Shown one piece after another: positions 22,847-33,014 of a DNA stretch of 64,000 nt; positions within the stretch are counted from its first letter, which is position 1; each line of letters begins with the position of its first letter. A model generated the notes under the pieces. The model ran no database searches, was not told where the DNA came from, and was given only the letters and a program-made list of their open reading frames with translations. The stretch comes from an uncultured Prevotellaceae bacterium (GTDB lineage Bacteria > Bacteroidota > Bacteroidia > Bacteroidales > Bacteroidaceae). The stretch covers positions 99,527 to 163,526 of the forward strand of contig ONLL01000004.1 of the NCBI GenBank assembly GCA_900318685.1. Direction: 5' to 3'. A program made the translations under genes and the position numbers.

Positions 22847-24412
22847 TTACCTTCCGCTGCCAGGTGCTCCAGGTCTACCAGCCCCACCAAAGCCACCGGG
22901 GAAGCCAAAGCCCTGCTGAGGAGCTGTCTCCGGCTCGCCAAAGAATGAGGCCTCAACGTCCTTGTCGTTGAGTTTAAACACCATGAACTTCGGATTCTGC
23001 TCCGTGCAGGGAGCCCATGCACCACCATTCTTACCATTGGGGTCACTGTACTTGGCGAAGTTGGTCCATGCCGTGAGCATTTTCTCACTCAGGTCCCAGT
23101 CGCCCTTCGTCCAGGGACGCCAGCAGTGCTTCAGGCTCTTAAACACGAACCACAGGTCGCTGCTATGGAAGGCACCACGCAGACGCTGAGTCACCTCTGG
23201 ATGACTGCCATCGTCGGGCAACGGACGGGCAAACTGATAAGCCCAAGCCTTACCGCCCTTCTGTGCACGAACCTTGCAGAACTCGGCAATGTTGGGAGCC
23301 ATGTTGCCCATATCGTTCAGCGTGAAGCCAATCATATAAGGTACGTCGGCCAGGGTGCCCTCACGGGTGGCATCGTCGAAGCTCTTCACGCTGACATAGC
23401 CGTCGATCATCGGCATATAGCCCATACCCATGCGCATCATACCCATCATGCCGCCGCCCTGCTGCTGGCCGGCGCTGTTCACCTGCTGATAGATGGTGGG
23501 CAGAGCGAAGACGGTCTCCGTCGATGCCTGACGCATCTTTTGCAGGTCGGTCATTCCAGCCCAGTCGAACATCTTCTTCGCGTTGGCAGCTGCATCCTCG
23601 ATGCTTCCACCGCTGTAGCGTCCGCCCATCATGCCACCGCCGTTAGGATTGGGGATGCTCAGACCCTGGGCACTCATGATGACAGCCTTGTGGAACAAGC
23701 CACGAGCCAAGGGCGACTCGCACAACGTGCGCACGCTGCCACCACCGGCACTCTGTCCGAAGATAGTCACATTGTTAGGGTCGCCACCAAACTGGGCGAT
23801 GTTCTTCTTGATCCATTTCAGGGCCTCAATCTGGTCGAGGATACCGTAGTTGCCGGAGACATGATTCGGGCTCTCCTCGGCCAATGCGGGGTGACAGAGG
23901 AATCCGAAGATGCCGAGACGATAGTTGATCGAGACGAGCACCACGTCTTTAGCGCCCCACTCCTGTCCGTCGAACTCAGGCTCCGATCCGAAGCCCTCAC
24001 GATAGCCGCCACCATGAATCCACAAGGCCACGGGCAGTTTCTTGTTCACCTGACCGGGAGCCTTCGTCCATACATTCAGATATAGGCAGTCCTCGCTGAA
24101 CGCAGCCTCCTTGCCATAGCCCCATTCGGTGTAGTAGCCACCAGTATACTGGATAGCCTGATAGCTCGGACGGCCGAAGGTATCACAGATCTTCACGCCC
24201 TTCCAAGGCACGACAGGCTGTGGAGCCTTCCAGCGGTTCTCGCGGATAGGAGGAGCAGCATAGGGAATGCCACGATAGACATACACATCGGGATGGTCGT
24301 CGGCCAAGACGCCTTGCACCTGACCACCTTCAATCGTTAACACCGGGTTGTTGTCTGCAGCATTGGCAGAGACTGCTAACATAAGCAGAAGAGGCAATAA
24401 AAGCTTTTTCAT
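22847..24412 (-). CDS. Secreted type-B carboxylesterase
   Basis: This 521-residue alpha/beta-hydrolase has a signal peptide (to about residue 19). The motifs are HGGG (133-136, oxyanion hole), SEDCLYLNVW (106-115), and GQSAGGGS with nucleophile Ser221. A Gly/Met-rich insertion (about 265-330, with QQQGGGMMGMMRMGMGY) and a Gly/Pro-rich C terminus (about 495-521) are unusual and probably disordered. Type-B esterases hydrolyse carboxyl esters; in Prevotella relatives secreted members often deacylate plant polysaccharides, but the substrate here is unknown. A good promoter lies upstream at 24469-24500. Confidence 0.88.
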   Translation of the reverse strand: MKKLLLPLLLMLAVSANAADNNPVLTIEGGQVQGVLADDHPDVYVYRGIPYAAPPIRENRWKAPQPVVPWKGVKICDTFGRPSYQAIQYTGGYYTEWGYGKEAAFSEDCLYLNVWTKAPGQVNKKLPVALWIHGGGYREGFGSEPEFDGQEWGAKDVVLVSINYRLGIFGFLCHPALAEESPNHVSGNYGILDQIEALKWIKKNIAQFGGDPNNVTIFGQSAGGGSVRTLCESPLARGLFHKAVIMSAQGLSIPNPNGGGMMGGRYSGGSIEDAAANAKKMFDWAGMTDLQKMRQASTETVFALPTIYQQVNSAGQQQGGGMMGMMRMGMGYMPMIDGYVSVKSFDDATREGTLADVPYMIGFTLNDMGNMAPNIAEFCKVRAQKGGKAWAYQFARPLPDDGSHPEVTQRLRGAFHSSDLWFVFKSLKHCWRPWTKGDWDLSEKMLTAWTNFAKYSDPNGKNGGAWAPCTEQNPKFMVFKLNDKDVEASFFGEPETAPQQGFGFPGGFGGAGRPGAPGSGR

Positions 24413-24468
24413 AATTAGGTTGTTTTATTGTTACTAGCATTGTCCTATTTACGTACACATTCGCCCTG

Positions 24469-24500
24469 CAAAATTAGCAAAAAAACACCAATGCACCAAA
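24469..24500 (-). promoter_or_regulatory. Promoter of the carboxylesterase gene
   Basis: On the minus strand TTTG (24500-24497), 20 bases, then TAATTTTG (24476-24469). This fits the Bacteroidota form TTTG-N19-20-TAnnTTTG. The -7 box lies 57 bases before the start codon. Confidence 0.75.
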
Positions 24501-24502
24501 TA

Positions 24503-24656
24503 ATTCAACCTAAAAGGCACTTTCGTACTCGAAAGTAGCCGTTCTAGCATAGGAAAGAAACCGCGGAGGTACACCAAAGAGGCCGCAGAAGTACACCAAA
24601 AAGGCTGCCGGAGTAGACCTAGAAGGCTATCGGGGTAGACCTAGAAGGCCATCCTC
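24503..24656. repeat. Seven 22-bp units, core ACC-x-A-x-A-x-GGC
   Basis: Units start at 24503, 24525, 24547, 24569, 24591, 24613 and 24635. The clearest pairs are GTACACCAAAGAGGC / GTACACCAAAAAGGC and two of GTAGACCTAGAAGGC. The outer units are diverged but keep the spacing. The block fills the gap between the esterase promoter and the 3' end of the next gene. Confidence 0.8.
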
Positions 24657-24674
24657 CTTCCTGCCGTAGCCTTC

Positions 24675-25094
24675 TTAGTTAGCAGGCTGTCTGAACCCGA
24701 AGGTATAGAAGATATCCCCAGCCGTGACCGTTAGCTTCATGGTTCTCTCCTTAGCTGTTCCATTAGCTTCAAACTTTACATGGAGTTTGTTGCCCTTTGC
24801 TTCAGCCCTAAACCAGCCAGTCGTTATGGTATGGAAGTCATTCTCTTCACGTGGAGGGAAAAAGTATTCCCCGTTCGACTCTGCATCAGAAATCCAAGGG
24901 AAGGAATAGTTCTGACACGAGAATACCAGCTCAGCCCCTGCTGCCGGAACTTGATAGAAACCATCCGTTTTCTGTACTGGCACGTCAGCTTTCCAAATCA
25001 TAGAGTCCCACTTTCCTTCGGGAACAGTGCTCTCACAAGACGCAAGGAAGAGCACAGCTAGCATCAGTAAAGTCTTCAGTGATTTCATATTCAT
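24675..25094 (-). CDS. Small BACON-like lipoprotein
   Basis: The ATG at 25094 is preferred over a TTG at 25100; a second ATG is at 25088. The protein has about 139 residues. A lipoprotein signal ends in LASC. The mature part (about 100 residues) is all-beta: VPAAGAELVFSCQNYSFPWISD near the start and KLHVKFEANGTAKERTMKLTVTAGD near the end, the pattern of BACON-type immunoglobulin-like domains of Bacteroidota (G-x-x-x-x-F...W...R-x-x-x-x-x-V). It is probably surface or periplasmic. Its role is unknown. Confidence 0.65.
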   Translation of the reverse strand: MNMKSLKTLLMLAVLFLASCESTVPEGKWDSMIWKADVPVQKTDGFYQVPAAGAELVFSCQNYSFPWISDAESNGEYFFPPREENDFHTITTGWFRAEAKGNKLHVKFEANGTAKERTMKLTVTAGDIFYTFGFRQPAN

Positions 25095-25260
25095 GATCAA
25101 ATATTGAAATGTATTTTCTCAATAAACGTCGGAATCAAGAAACCTTGCACCATTTCGCGTTAAATATCCTTAATCGCAGAAAAAAATCCCGAGTCAATCC
25201 AATCAGAGGTAAGGCCCAGTATCACTTATCTTTTCTTGCATCACTTGTTGATACAAAAAA

Positions 25261-25289
25261 AATGTGGAGGTCATAGCGACTTCCACATT
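25261..25289 (-). terminator. Bidirectional-type terminator after the fimbrial operon
   Basis: AATGTGGAGGTC (25261-25272) pairs with GACTTCCACATT (25278-25289), with one G-T pair and a 5-base loop. On the minus strand the stem is followed by a run of eight T. It sits 27 bases past the stop of the 2078-residue gene. Confidence 0.85.
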
Positions 25290-25315
25290 TTTTTATATTT
25301 GTCAGTGTTTCAAGC

Positions 25316-28300
25316 TTAGTTGCTGATCTTCTTAACCTGCCTTGCGTCCTCGGTGTTTGCCTTCACCACATAGATGCCCTTTGACAGGCGGAAGCGGTGC
25401 TCATTGCGGCCAGGTGCGGCAACATACACCTGTCGGCCACCGGCATCATAGACACGTACATCCGTAATAGGCTGTCCAGTAGTAGATGTCACGACTATGA
25501 TACCGTCCTCACCGAAGATCTGCAGATTGCTTTCTGCGAGAGCTTCCTTCAGGCTCGAACCCTGAACGATGAAGAAGCGGTTCTGCGTGCGGCCCGGCAT
25601 CCTCGTTGTAAAGCCGGAGTGGAGAGGAACTGCCTCACCCGTCTTTGCATCGTACAGCATCAAGCTGTCGCCAAGCATCTCCACACCCTGGAAGGTGACC
25701 GTTGCAGGCTCATCGCTGTTGCTCTCGATACCGATAGGCAGCACCATGAAGTCGTGGATACGGTTGATGCTCGTTGCCAGACGGCCTGTAAGTGTGTAGA
25801 CGACGGGAATGTTAGAGGTGATGTCACTCACGACGAACGTCTCGAGGTCTTCCTCAGGCATGAACTTATTGCTGGCATTAGGACTCTTCATCACACGGGC
25901 CTCACTGCTGTTGCCGTCGCGCTGAGCACTGATTGTCATCCACAGACGTGAGCCGCCGCCAGTAGAACTTCCCGAGGGAACAGTTCTAGGAGTATGCACC
26001 ATCATATCGGTGGTGTACTTCAGGGTCAGTTGGTTCAAGTCTTTGCCATCAACATCTTTCTTCTTGACGAAGAAGGCGTAACGAGGAGGAACGATTGTGT
26101 CGCCCTGCAGGTTAGTACCTGTACCACTATCGAAGCCAGCAAAGTTCATATCAGTCCAATTCCATGTAGAACCTGAAGGCTGCGTGGCAAGGTATGAGGT
26201 GGTCAGCGATGCGTCATTTGGATCAACATCACTCCCCTTCATTACCAGATAGTAGGCGTAGATCGAGTCCTTATTCAGTTCGAAGAACTTCTTCATATTA
26301 AGTCCACTAATGAACGGGTTACTAGCCAGGAAGTAGCCCATACTACCCTTTCCTTCATTCTTCAGCGTCACCTCATAAGTTGTAGGCAAGGTACCCGTAG
26401 GATTCGTTTCTGTTGCAGTACCTTCAATAGGTGTTGCAAAGAAGTCAGAGCGCAGACGACCACGATTGTTCAATGACACAGTGTTTGTGGCAGTGGCACC
26501 ATCAAGCATTGGACGACCATCATTAATATACACGCGCACGCGTCTTTCGAGAACATAACTCTTACCCCAATCCCAAATGTCATAATACTGGTCATCCTTC
26601 GGCAGACGGAAAATCGTCTTTACGTCCTCCTCGTTATGGGCTTTCAAGTTGTTAATGGGCATCACGCTGAAGCCACCATTGTCGTAGGGCACGGTATGGT
26701 CATTGTGAGCACCGCTCCACGAGCCTCTCACAGCCACATTAATCTTACTATCACCGAAGGGCTTGTAGACCAAGCGATTCAAATACTCATCGGCATTGTT
26801 ACTGTCCCACTCGAAGTGATCTTGTCCTGGCTGTACAGTCCAATCACCTTGGTCACCTTCACCCAGATTCTCAGTCTGGCTGGCATCGTTGGCACTCCAT
26901 ACTGCGCCACGCTCATAGAGTACAGCCTTAGCCTTATCCCACTGACGCTGGTAGACGGCGGGAGCGAAGCGGTCGTAGCCGAGGTTGTAGGTACCTGTAG
27001 CACTAGTGATAGAAGCCACTGGCAGTCCGTCGAAGGTGATAGGCTCGAAGTAAGTGGTCTCCTGACGTCCACTCCACGTTGGTGCGTACCACTCACCAGA
27101 GAGTGTTCCCTGCAGCGGCGAGCTCACGAGATGCCACTGGTTCTTCGGCAGTGCGAACTCCACCCAAGCCTTATTATAATTCAGCAGGTGGGCATTGACG
27201 AGCTCCGTCTCCGACTGGAAAGCAATGCTATCGCAAACATTGTCGTTATACAGCTCAGTCACCATATCGCCCAAAGCTCGAAGATTCCAATTTGCACCAT
27301 GGGCTTTGATACTATCCTGTACCCACTCATGCGTCTGGAAGTCGTAACGGATAAGCGGAGAGGCTGTTGGACGCAGAGCCGGGAATCCAGTCTTCACTCC
27401 ATTTACAACTTCATCACCATCATCATAAAGCTCAGAAGCAGGCTTCACCTTCACTGATGTTGACGTTTCCGAGGAAACTGGGTTAGTTGACGGATCGATG
27501 CTCTGTGTTGCAACCTGACCGAAGTTTTCACTTGTCATCATCAGGATGTTCGTGCAATAGAGAGGTGCAAAGCCCTGCTTACGACTACGGTCAGCTGGTG
27601 TAATAAAGTTTGTGGTAGTAGGAAGATCACCCTGCTTTCCATTAGGAAGGTAATGTCTCAGATCCGTACCATTGCCAGCATACAGCTCATCATAGTCGGC
27701 ACGACGCCAGTTTTCATCATTACTCCAGTCGGTATTATCAGCACCACCAGTCCAAACCTGATAGTCAGGCACAATCTTGATGATGATATCAGCATTACCA
27801 TTACAAGTGAACTGATAACCAGAATTCAAATCCTCAATGAAGTAATAACGTAAGGTATAACTGTAGCCTTCGCGTACCTGGAACTCCTTGTCAAAGTGAA
27901 TCTTCAACAATCGTTCCACCTCACCATGTTCCCAATAATTGTCATGCTTACCTACCAAGTAGTCAACTTTACCGACAGCAGGCGGCCACGCATTGTTCTC
28001 ATCCATCACAATGTTCTTCATGATGTAATCCTGCATGAGACTATCAGTAGAGTTAGCAATTCTCACTTTAAGGAGGTCACTGCCTGCATCCGCCATCTTA
28101 ACACCTGTACAAGAAGGCGTCACCACATTGATGTCACGCAAAGGAATATGTAACTCCTTATAATTTCCATCCCCATGATCGACCAGCTTCTCAAACTGAC
28201 TCTTAGAGATTCGCACACTCAGCGTACCAAGACTAGCAGGGTAGTGCTTCTCGCTGAAGCCTACCTGCATGTGAGGTGCGTGGTCACTTACCCTCACCTT

Positions 28301-31300
28301 GAAGGGCTGTGGCTCAGCACAGATATACACAAAGTCCTTCGCAGCCTCGTTCATATTCGCCTCGATAGGAATAGCAACGAACTTCACATATTTAATGGTG
28401 TCACCAAGGTAGATCTCATTGACCACATTAGTTTCATTGATCTGGACATCCACAATCTTGGTATGAATATAAAGCTGCGGCTTGCTGCCATCTGCAGGAT
28501 TGGCCAATGAACGCATATACTCCAGCATTCGTGGGGTAAAAGCTGGGATATTCAGATAAAGTGGATTCTGACCAAACTTGATATTTGGATCACTGAGGCT
28601 GGTCACATCAGGATTCATGAAGCGGAAGCATCTGACAGCATCGTAGAGATATAGCTTTCTCTCGACAGTCTCACCATTCACAGTCTCATAATAGGTAGTA
28701 TACTGCTTCATGTAATTCTCCACAGTGGCAGGAATACTGTCCACACCCGCCGACTTCGGAACACCCATCCACCAGTCGAAATAGACCTCATCCATGATAA
28801 CATAATCACCCGGATGATGAGTGCCATCATCGTCAGTATAACCATCTTTCCTAGTATAGCCAGCCAGCTCCATAGCAAAAGTCTGGGTGGTGTATTCGCA
28901 GAACTCAATATCCTCAATGCCAAGGCCTCCGATAGTTCCTACAATTTCAACCTTGGGCACAAACCACATCACTGAACGGTTGGAGCACTCATTGAGCACA
29001 TTAAACAACTGGTCAGAAATGTAGTTCAGGTTATTTAGTTCTGAATCAGTCATGGGCTCATCACCATGAAGCGTTGTCAGCAGCGCGTAGTTATGATAGT
29101 AATCCCACGCAAAGCCACCCATGGCTCCGTTGAAGACAAGTCGTCGCTGGTTGTTAGCAGCCGTTGCTCCATATACGGTGTTATCCGTATCAAGAGCCAT
29201 CGCGGCGAAGGAGAAAGGAGTATGATCAGCGAAATAAGGACTCCACTGGAAATTACCATACACAATCTTATGATTTATCGTATCGCGCATGATTGACTCC
29301 TGGAAAGCAGTACGATAAATATCTCGGTATTCCAAGACATCATACTGACCTGTATTGATGTTTTCCTGCAGCTCATGACCACTCACGGTAATATTCTTCT
29401 CAGAAGCAAGTAGCTGCTGGAATCTCAGCAGGAAATTGTCCCAATCCAGATAGATGAACGAGAGATACTGTCTTTCTGCTGTAGGGACAGTGCTGGTAGC
29501 TTCGGAGAGACCAGTAGCCAGCAGCAGACCGTCGAAGTTGGTTTCCAGCTGAATGACGCTCAGGTCGCCACCGCAAAGTGGAGTCGTCATCTCAGGACCG
29601 ACCTTTGGCAGCTGAGCGAACACCCAGATATCATCAAGGAAATAGTCACCACCAGAAGTCGACACACAGTTGTTCTCCACTTTTAATTCATAGGACACAC
29701 AGGGCTCGTTGAGGAAGAACTCGAAATAGAACTGCTGCCATACCATATCGCCAGAAGGTGTAGTAATGCCTGCAGCTCCTGCTCTACGATAGCTTTTACC
29801 AATCTGACCTGGACAGAAAGCATAGATTTCCTTTTCAGTGTTATCAGCTCGTTTTCCTATCACCTTCAGGACGACACTACCTGGTACATTATTTGCGACA
29901 CTCGACATCCATCCCGAACACATCATTTTAGTACCCATACAGAAGGTTCCTTCAAACGGGACAGATGCGACGGTGCCCGGCATATCGGAGGCATCAATAT
30001 AGAGGAAGCCCTCATTTGATGGGTCTTTGTCAATATCGTCGTTTGTAACAGTACTGGCAGGATATAATGCTCCACTTTGATTCACGTAGTCAACAATTGC
30101 GTAGGATCCCCACACACAATAGTTGAACAATGTTCCAGCATTTGCTATCGGAGAATAGGCATAACTCGTCTTCTCAAATGCAATGGGCAGGGCAGAAGAA
30201 TGGGTATATGTAGTGACTCCAGGATCAGTATTATAGAAATGGATACCTCCAGTAGGTGATTGATAGGCAGGTGTATGCGGATAGTCGAAATCGATACGTG
30301 CTACGGGGTCAGCGCCATGACATGCTTCACGAAGCTCTTGTGTTGAACGACTATGCTTAGCGCTATTGGCAGGTACGACATCCATATAAGGAACTACTTC
30401 GGAGTTATCATCAAAAATGATGGTGAACTTTGCCACATTATACTTACGATTGGCATTGTTAGGATCTTTCGACCTTACCATGATGGTCAACCTTGAATCA
30501 GCAGGCACAGTATTATACTTAAAGCCAATCAAACGTCGACGACTGTCTGTGGAACCAGTGACTCCATTTGCGTTAGTATTTGGAGCTTCACGAAAAGCGA
30601 TGTCAGTCACCGTCATGGTCGTGCTAGTGGAAGAAGTCAACTCAACATAATCATCATTTATAAGATTTTGAAGGTTGTTATCGGAACGACTTCCATTACC
30701 CGCATAGAACCAATAATTTTCCAACTCCAAATTAAGAGGAACAAAATTGCTACCGTCATTAGCTGATTGGAATACCAAAGTGCTTATCCTTGGGAAGTGA
30801 ATGACATGCTCCTCATACCACTTATCACCAGTCATCTTGACAAGCGAATCAGCCATTACCTTAGCATCAACCAACTCATAGATATGACGCAAAGTTAGTG
30901 AAGGCTCTGTCATATTACCAGCATTAGCAGCCGACACATTAGCGCCATTATTTACATAACTCCAATCTTTATAGCTTGTAAGATCTGCACCAATATTCAG
31001 TCGTTCCAAAGAAGTAGGAAGAATGCCCCAGAAATTGAAACCGGCATAATGATTGGCATCATTGGCTCCTCCCTTAATATGAGAACCCATCACAAGACCA
31101 TTCTTGTATTTCAGAACACTGAAATTACCTTTAGAAAGGTCACAGTTCACACCGTTCTCAAGAGGTAGCTCCGTATCATAATTATACCAACGCTGATATG
31201 TGTGCTGCGGTGAAGGAGAGCCTGTACTTTGTGATGTCGTCAAATAAAGGGGTACAGCAACACCTCGCTTCACATAACGGGTCATACGGTATGTGGAGGT

Positions 31301-31552
31301 ATTCTGAATACGAACAGTTTCACCATTCACCTGTTTCTGTATCCATCCCTGCCCACTCTGAAGGAATTCATGAGGGAAATTCAAGCCGTTATCAGCTTTG
31401 GTAGCCATAAACGACTGACGATGTATGATTTCCAAAGAACTAACATCAGTAATGGTCTGCGCCTCTACGCTGCCAAACGCAGCCATGCTTGCCAAGAGCA
31501 AGACAGCTAATCGACGGGGGTGTCTGTTGAAAAAGTATCTCTTATTCGTCAT
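25316..31552 (-). CDS. Very large secreted adhesin-like protein with type IX-like sorting end
   Basis: This 2078-residue protein has a signal sequence ending near VEAQ (residue 32). It is beta-rich, with many Asn/Thr/Asp/Tyr. A WTGGADNTDWSNDENW motif (about 1262) is of the kind seen in repeat-bearing Bacteroidota surface proteins. The last 60 residues have the form of a type IX secretion type-A sorting domain: DVRVYDAGGRQVYVA, then a strand and GIYVVKANTEDARQVKKISN. It is the last gene of the fimbrial locus, 13 bases after the preceding gene, and is followed by a terminator. A role as a fimbria-associated surface adhesin is inferred from position, size and sorting end. No enzyme motif was recognised. 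Confidence 0.8.
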   Translation of the reverse strand: MTNKRYFFNRHPRRLAVLLLASMAAFGSVEAQTITDVSSLEIIHRQSFMATKADNGLNFPHEFLQSGQGWIQKQVNGETVRIQNTSTYRMTRYVKRGVAVPLYLTTSQSTGSPSPQHTYQRWYNYDTELPLENGVNCDLSKGNFSVLKYKNGLVMGSHIKGGANDANHYAGFNFWGILPTSLERLNIGADLTSYKDWSYVNNGANVSAANAGNMTEPSLTLRHIYELVDAKVMADSLVKMTGDKWYEEHVIHFPRISTLVFQSANDGSNFVPLNLELENYWFYAGNGSRSDNNLQNLINDDYVELTSSTSTTMTVTDIAFREAPNTNANGVTGSTDSRRRLIGFKYNTVPADSRLTIMVRSKDPNNANRKYNVAKFTIIFDDNSEVVPYMDVVPANSAKHSRSTQELREACHGADPVARIDFDYPHTPAYQSPTGGIHFYNTDPGVTTYTHSSALPIAFEKTSYAYSPIANAGTLFNYCVWGSYAIVDYVNQSGALYPASTVTNDDIDKDPSNEGFLYIDASDMPGTVASVPFEGTFCMGTKMMCSGWMSSVANNVPGSVVLKVIGKRADNTEKEIYAFCPGQIGKSYRRAGAAGITTPSGDMVWQQFYFEFFLNEPCVSYELKVENNCVSTSGGDYFLDDIWVFAQLPKVGPEMTTPLCGGDLSVIQLETNFDGLLLATGLSEATSTVPTAERQYLSFIYLDWDNFLLRFQQLLASEKNITVSGHELQENINTGQYDVLEYRDIYRTAFQESIMRDTINHKIVYGNFQWSPYFADHTPFSFAAMALDTDNTVYGATAANNQRRLVFNGAMGGFAWDYYHNYALLTTLHGDEPMTDSELNNLNYISDQLFNVLNECSNRSVMWFVPKVEIVGTIGGLGIEDIEFCEYTTQTFAMELAGYTRKDGYTDDDGTHHPGDYVIMDEVYFDWWMGVPKSAGVDSIPATVENYMKQYTTYYETVNGETVERKLYLYDAVRCFRFMNPDVTSLSDPNIKFGQNPLYLNIPAFTPRMLEYMRSLANPADGSKPQLYIHTKIVDVQINETNVVNEIYLGDTIKYVKFVAIPIEANMNEAAKDFVYICAEPQPFKVRVSDHAPHMQVGFSEKHYPASLGTLSVRISKSQFEKLVDHGDGNYKELHIPLRDINVVTPSCTGVKMADAGSDLLKVRIANSTDSLMQDYIMKNIVMDENNAWPPAVGKVDYLVGKHDNYWEHGEVERLLKIHFDKEFQVREGYSYTLRYYFIEDLNSGYQFTCNGNADIIIKIVPDYQVWTGGADNTDWSNDENWRRADYDELYAGNGTDLRHYLPNGKQGDLPTTTNFITPADRSRKQGFAPLYCTNILMMTSENFGQVATQSIDPSTNPVSSETSTSVKVKPASELYDDGDEVVNGVKTGFPALRPTASPLIRYDFQTHEWVQDSIKAHGANWNLRALGDMVTELYNDNVCDSIAFQSETELVNAHLLNYNKAWVEFALPKNQWHLVSSPLQGTLSGEWYAPTWSGRQETTYFEPITFDGLPVASITSATGTYNLGYDRFAPAVYQRQWDKAKAVLYERGAVWSANDASQTENLGEGDQGDWTVQPGQDHFEWDSNNADEYLNRLVYKPFGDSKINVAVRGSWSGAHNDHTVPYDNGGFSVMPINNLKAHNEEDVKTIFRLPKDDQYYDIWDWGKSYVLERRVRVYINDGRPMLDGATATNTVSLNNRGRLRSDFFATPIEGTATETNPTGTLPTTYEVTLKNEGKGSMGYFLASNPFISGLNMKKFFELNKDSIYAYYLVMKGSDVDPNDASLTTSYLATQPSGSTWNWTDMNFAGFDSGTGTNLQGDTIVPPRYAFFVKKKDVDGKDLNQLTLKYTTDMMVHTPRTVPSGSSTGGGSRLWMTISAQRDGNSSEARVMKSPNASNKFMPEEDLETFVVSDITSNIPVVYTLTGRLATSINRIHDFMVLPIGIESNSDEPATVTFQGVEMLGDSLMLYDAKTGEAVPLHSGFTTRMPGRTQNRFFIVQGSSLKEALAESNLQIFGEDGIIVVTSTTGQPITDVRVYDAGGRQVYVAAPGRNEHRFRLSKGIYVVKANTEDARQVKKISN

Positions 31553-31565
31553 GATATATGTCGAA

Positions 31566-33008
31566 TTAATTCGGATTATTCAGATAGATGTTATAATTGA
31601 ACTGGTAGTGGAAGCCCTCAAGTATCAGTTTCAAAGTAACTGTAACCATACCAACTTTCGGGCTTTCATTTGTGAGCTTACCCACAATATCGCCAGAAGC
31701 GAGTTTCACAAAACGCTGTTCAAAGATATCAAGGTCACCAGTGAGGATAATACCTGTACCTGTATCAGAATCTATGGACTCGGCCACATTCCCATTGACC
31801 GTGTAAGGCTCACCTGGAAGCTTGAAGGTAACAGCGCCATCGTCGAAACCACGCCAGACTCCCTCTGCGTCGTGGTTATTGCGGAACATAGGACGCAGGA
31901 AAATATAACCACCAGAGTTGAAGGTTATGCTCAGTGCATCGGCTGAGAGCACACGAGCCTGGAAGCCCGCGATGGGTGGGAAGGGCAGTGCCTCAATGCG
32001 GAAGGTCCAGTCGGTGAACATGACGGGCAGCTTAATCCAGTCGTTGCGATGGATAAAGTCGAAACCGTTAATATCTTTTCCGGATAGGTCCTTACCGATG
32101 CCATCGCTGTTGAGGGTGAAGCCATAGCGATAGTCTATTACCTCAGTATCCACATCACGGTGACGACGCATCTTCATGCGAAGTGAATACTGGTTGAGTG
32201 TGGCCGTAGCCGAGGCGTTGGTCTCATTAACATATGAATAGACAGTATGACGAGTAGGTTTGTCGTCTCCAGTACTACCCTTAGGATAGAGCACTAAGGG
32301 AGCTGTGCTAAGATCAACATAATAAGATGCAGTATCCTCTTCGGCAGTGAGAAAATCATCAGGATCATCAGGCTCCAACAGGCTGACGTTGGTTCGCTTT
32401 AAGGGATGAATCTCATAGCCGAGCAAATCCATCTGCTGCTGAGAGTCATTGATAAAGGTGAACTCTAGCTTGGCCATCGTACGGACAAGCTCCACCTCGA
32501 ACGACTGGTTCTCAGCCTCTCTGACGGTAATATTCTGTCCACCGATATGGCTCGACATGGGTATGTTGTTGGTCCAGCCATTGGTGGTGGGAAGAGTCTT
32601 AGTTGACAGGTCGGGCATAGCAGAACCTTTCTTGATGCCCAGTGATGCGAAATTGGCATTTGTTGGCAAGTTAGCAAAGGCAAAGACCTTATAATTTCCC
32701 GGAGGCAGGAGAAAGCGGAAAGTATCTTCTTCCTTGCCAGCGGTCCCACAATTTCCTGAGACGAGCTCTTCAACTATGTTACTGGTATTGACGAAAGCCA
32801 CCCAGTAATCATGAATCAACTCCTTCGGATCTGTTGGGTCTAACCAGTCGCCTGTGGCACGTGTTACACCATGATAACGGGCAGAGAGTCGCACCTGCAC
32901 CTGTCCCATGCCCTCAGGAATCTGGTCTACGTCGTCACTGCTACATGCGCCCAGCCCCAAAACAGTGGCGAGCGCAAGGAGACAACATATTGTGATATTC
33001 TTCTTCAT
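31566..33008 (-). CDS. Fimbrillin-family lipoprotein, accessory or tip subunit
   Basis: This 480-residue lipoprotein has signal MKKNITICCLLALATVLGLGAC (lipobox LGAC). The mature protein begins with a beta-rich segment (GQVQVRLSARYHGVTR) like the donor-strand region of Bacteroidales fimbrillins, followed by VAFVNTSN and FRFLLPPGNYKVFAFANLP, the typical FimA/Mfa N-domain strand pattern (PxGxYKVFAFAN). The C-terminal half is beta-rich and ends in a strand with NIYLNNPN. It is encoded 6 bases downstream of another fimbrillin-like gene. It is probably a minor or tip subunit assembled by strand exchange after lipoprotein processing. Confidence 0.75.
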   Translation of the reverse strand: MKKNITICCLLALATVLGLGACSSDDVDQIPEGMGQVQVRLSARYHGVTRATGDWLDPTDPKELIHDYWVAFVNTSNIVEELVSGNCGTAGKEEDTFRFLLPPGNYKVFAFANLPTNANFASLGIKKGSAMPDLSTKTLPTTNGWTNNIPMSSHIGGQNITVREAENQSFEVELVRTMAKLEFTFINDSQQQMDLLGYEIHPLKRTNVSLLEPDDPDDFLTAEEDTASYYVDLSTAPLVLYPKGSTGDDKPTRHTVYSYVNETNASATATLNQYSLRMKMRRHRDVDTEVIDYRYGFTLNSDGIGKDLSGKDINGFDFIHRNDWIKLPVMFTDWTFRIEALPFPPIAGFQARVLSADALSITFNSGGYIFLRPMFRNNHDAEGVWRGFDDGAVTFKLPGEPYTVNGNVAESIDSDTGTGIILTGDLDIFEQRFVKLASGDIVGKLTNESPKVGMVTVTLKLILEGFHYQFNYNIYLNNPN

Positions 33009-33014
33009 ACTTCT

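Noticed and set aside
24503..24656. CRISPR array suggested by regular repeats
   Set aside because: The period is 22 bases with no unique spacers between conserved repeats, and no cas genes are present.
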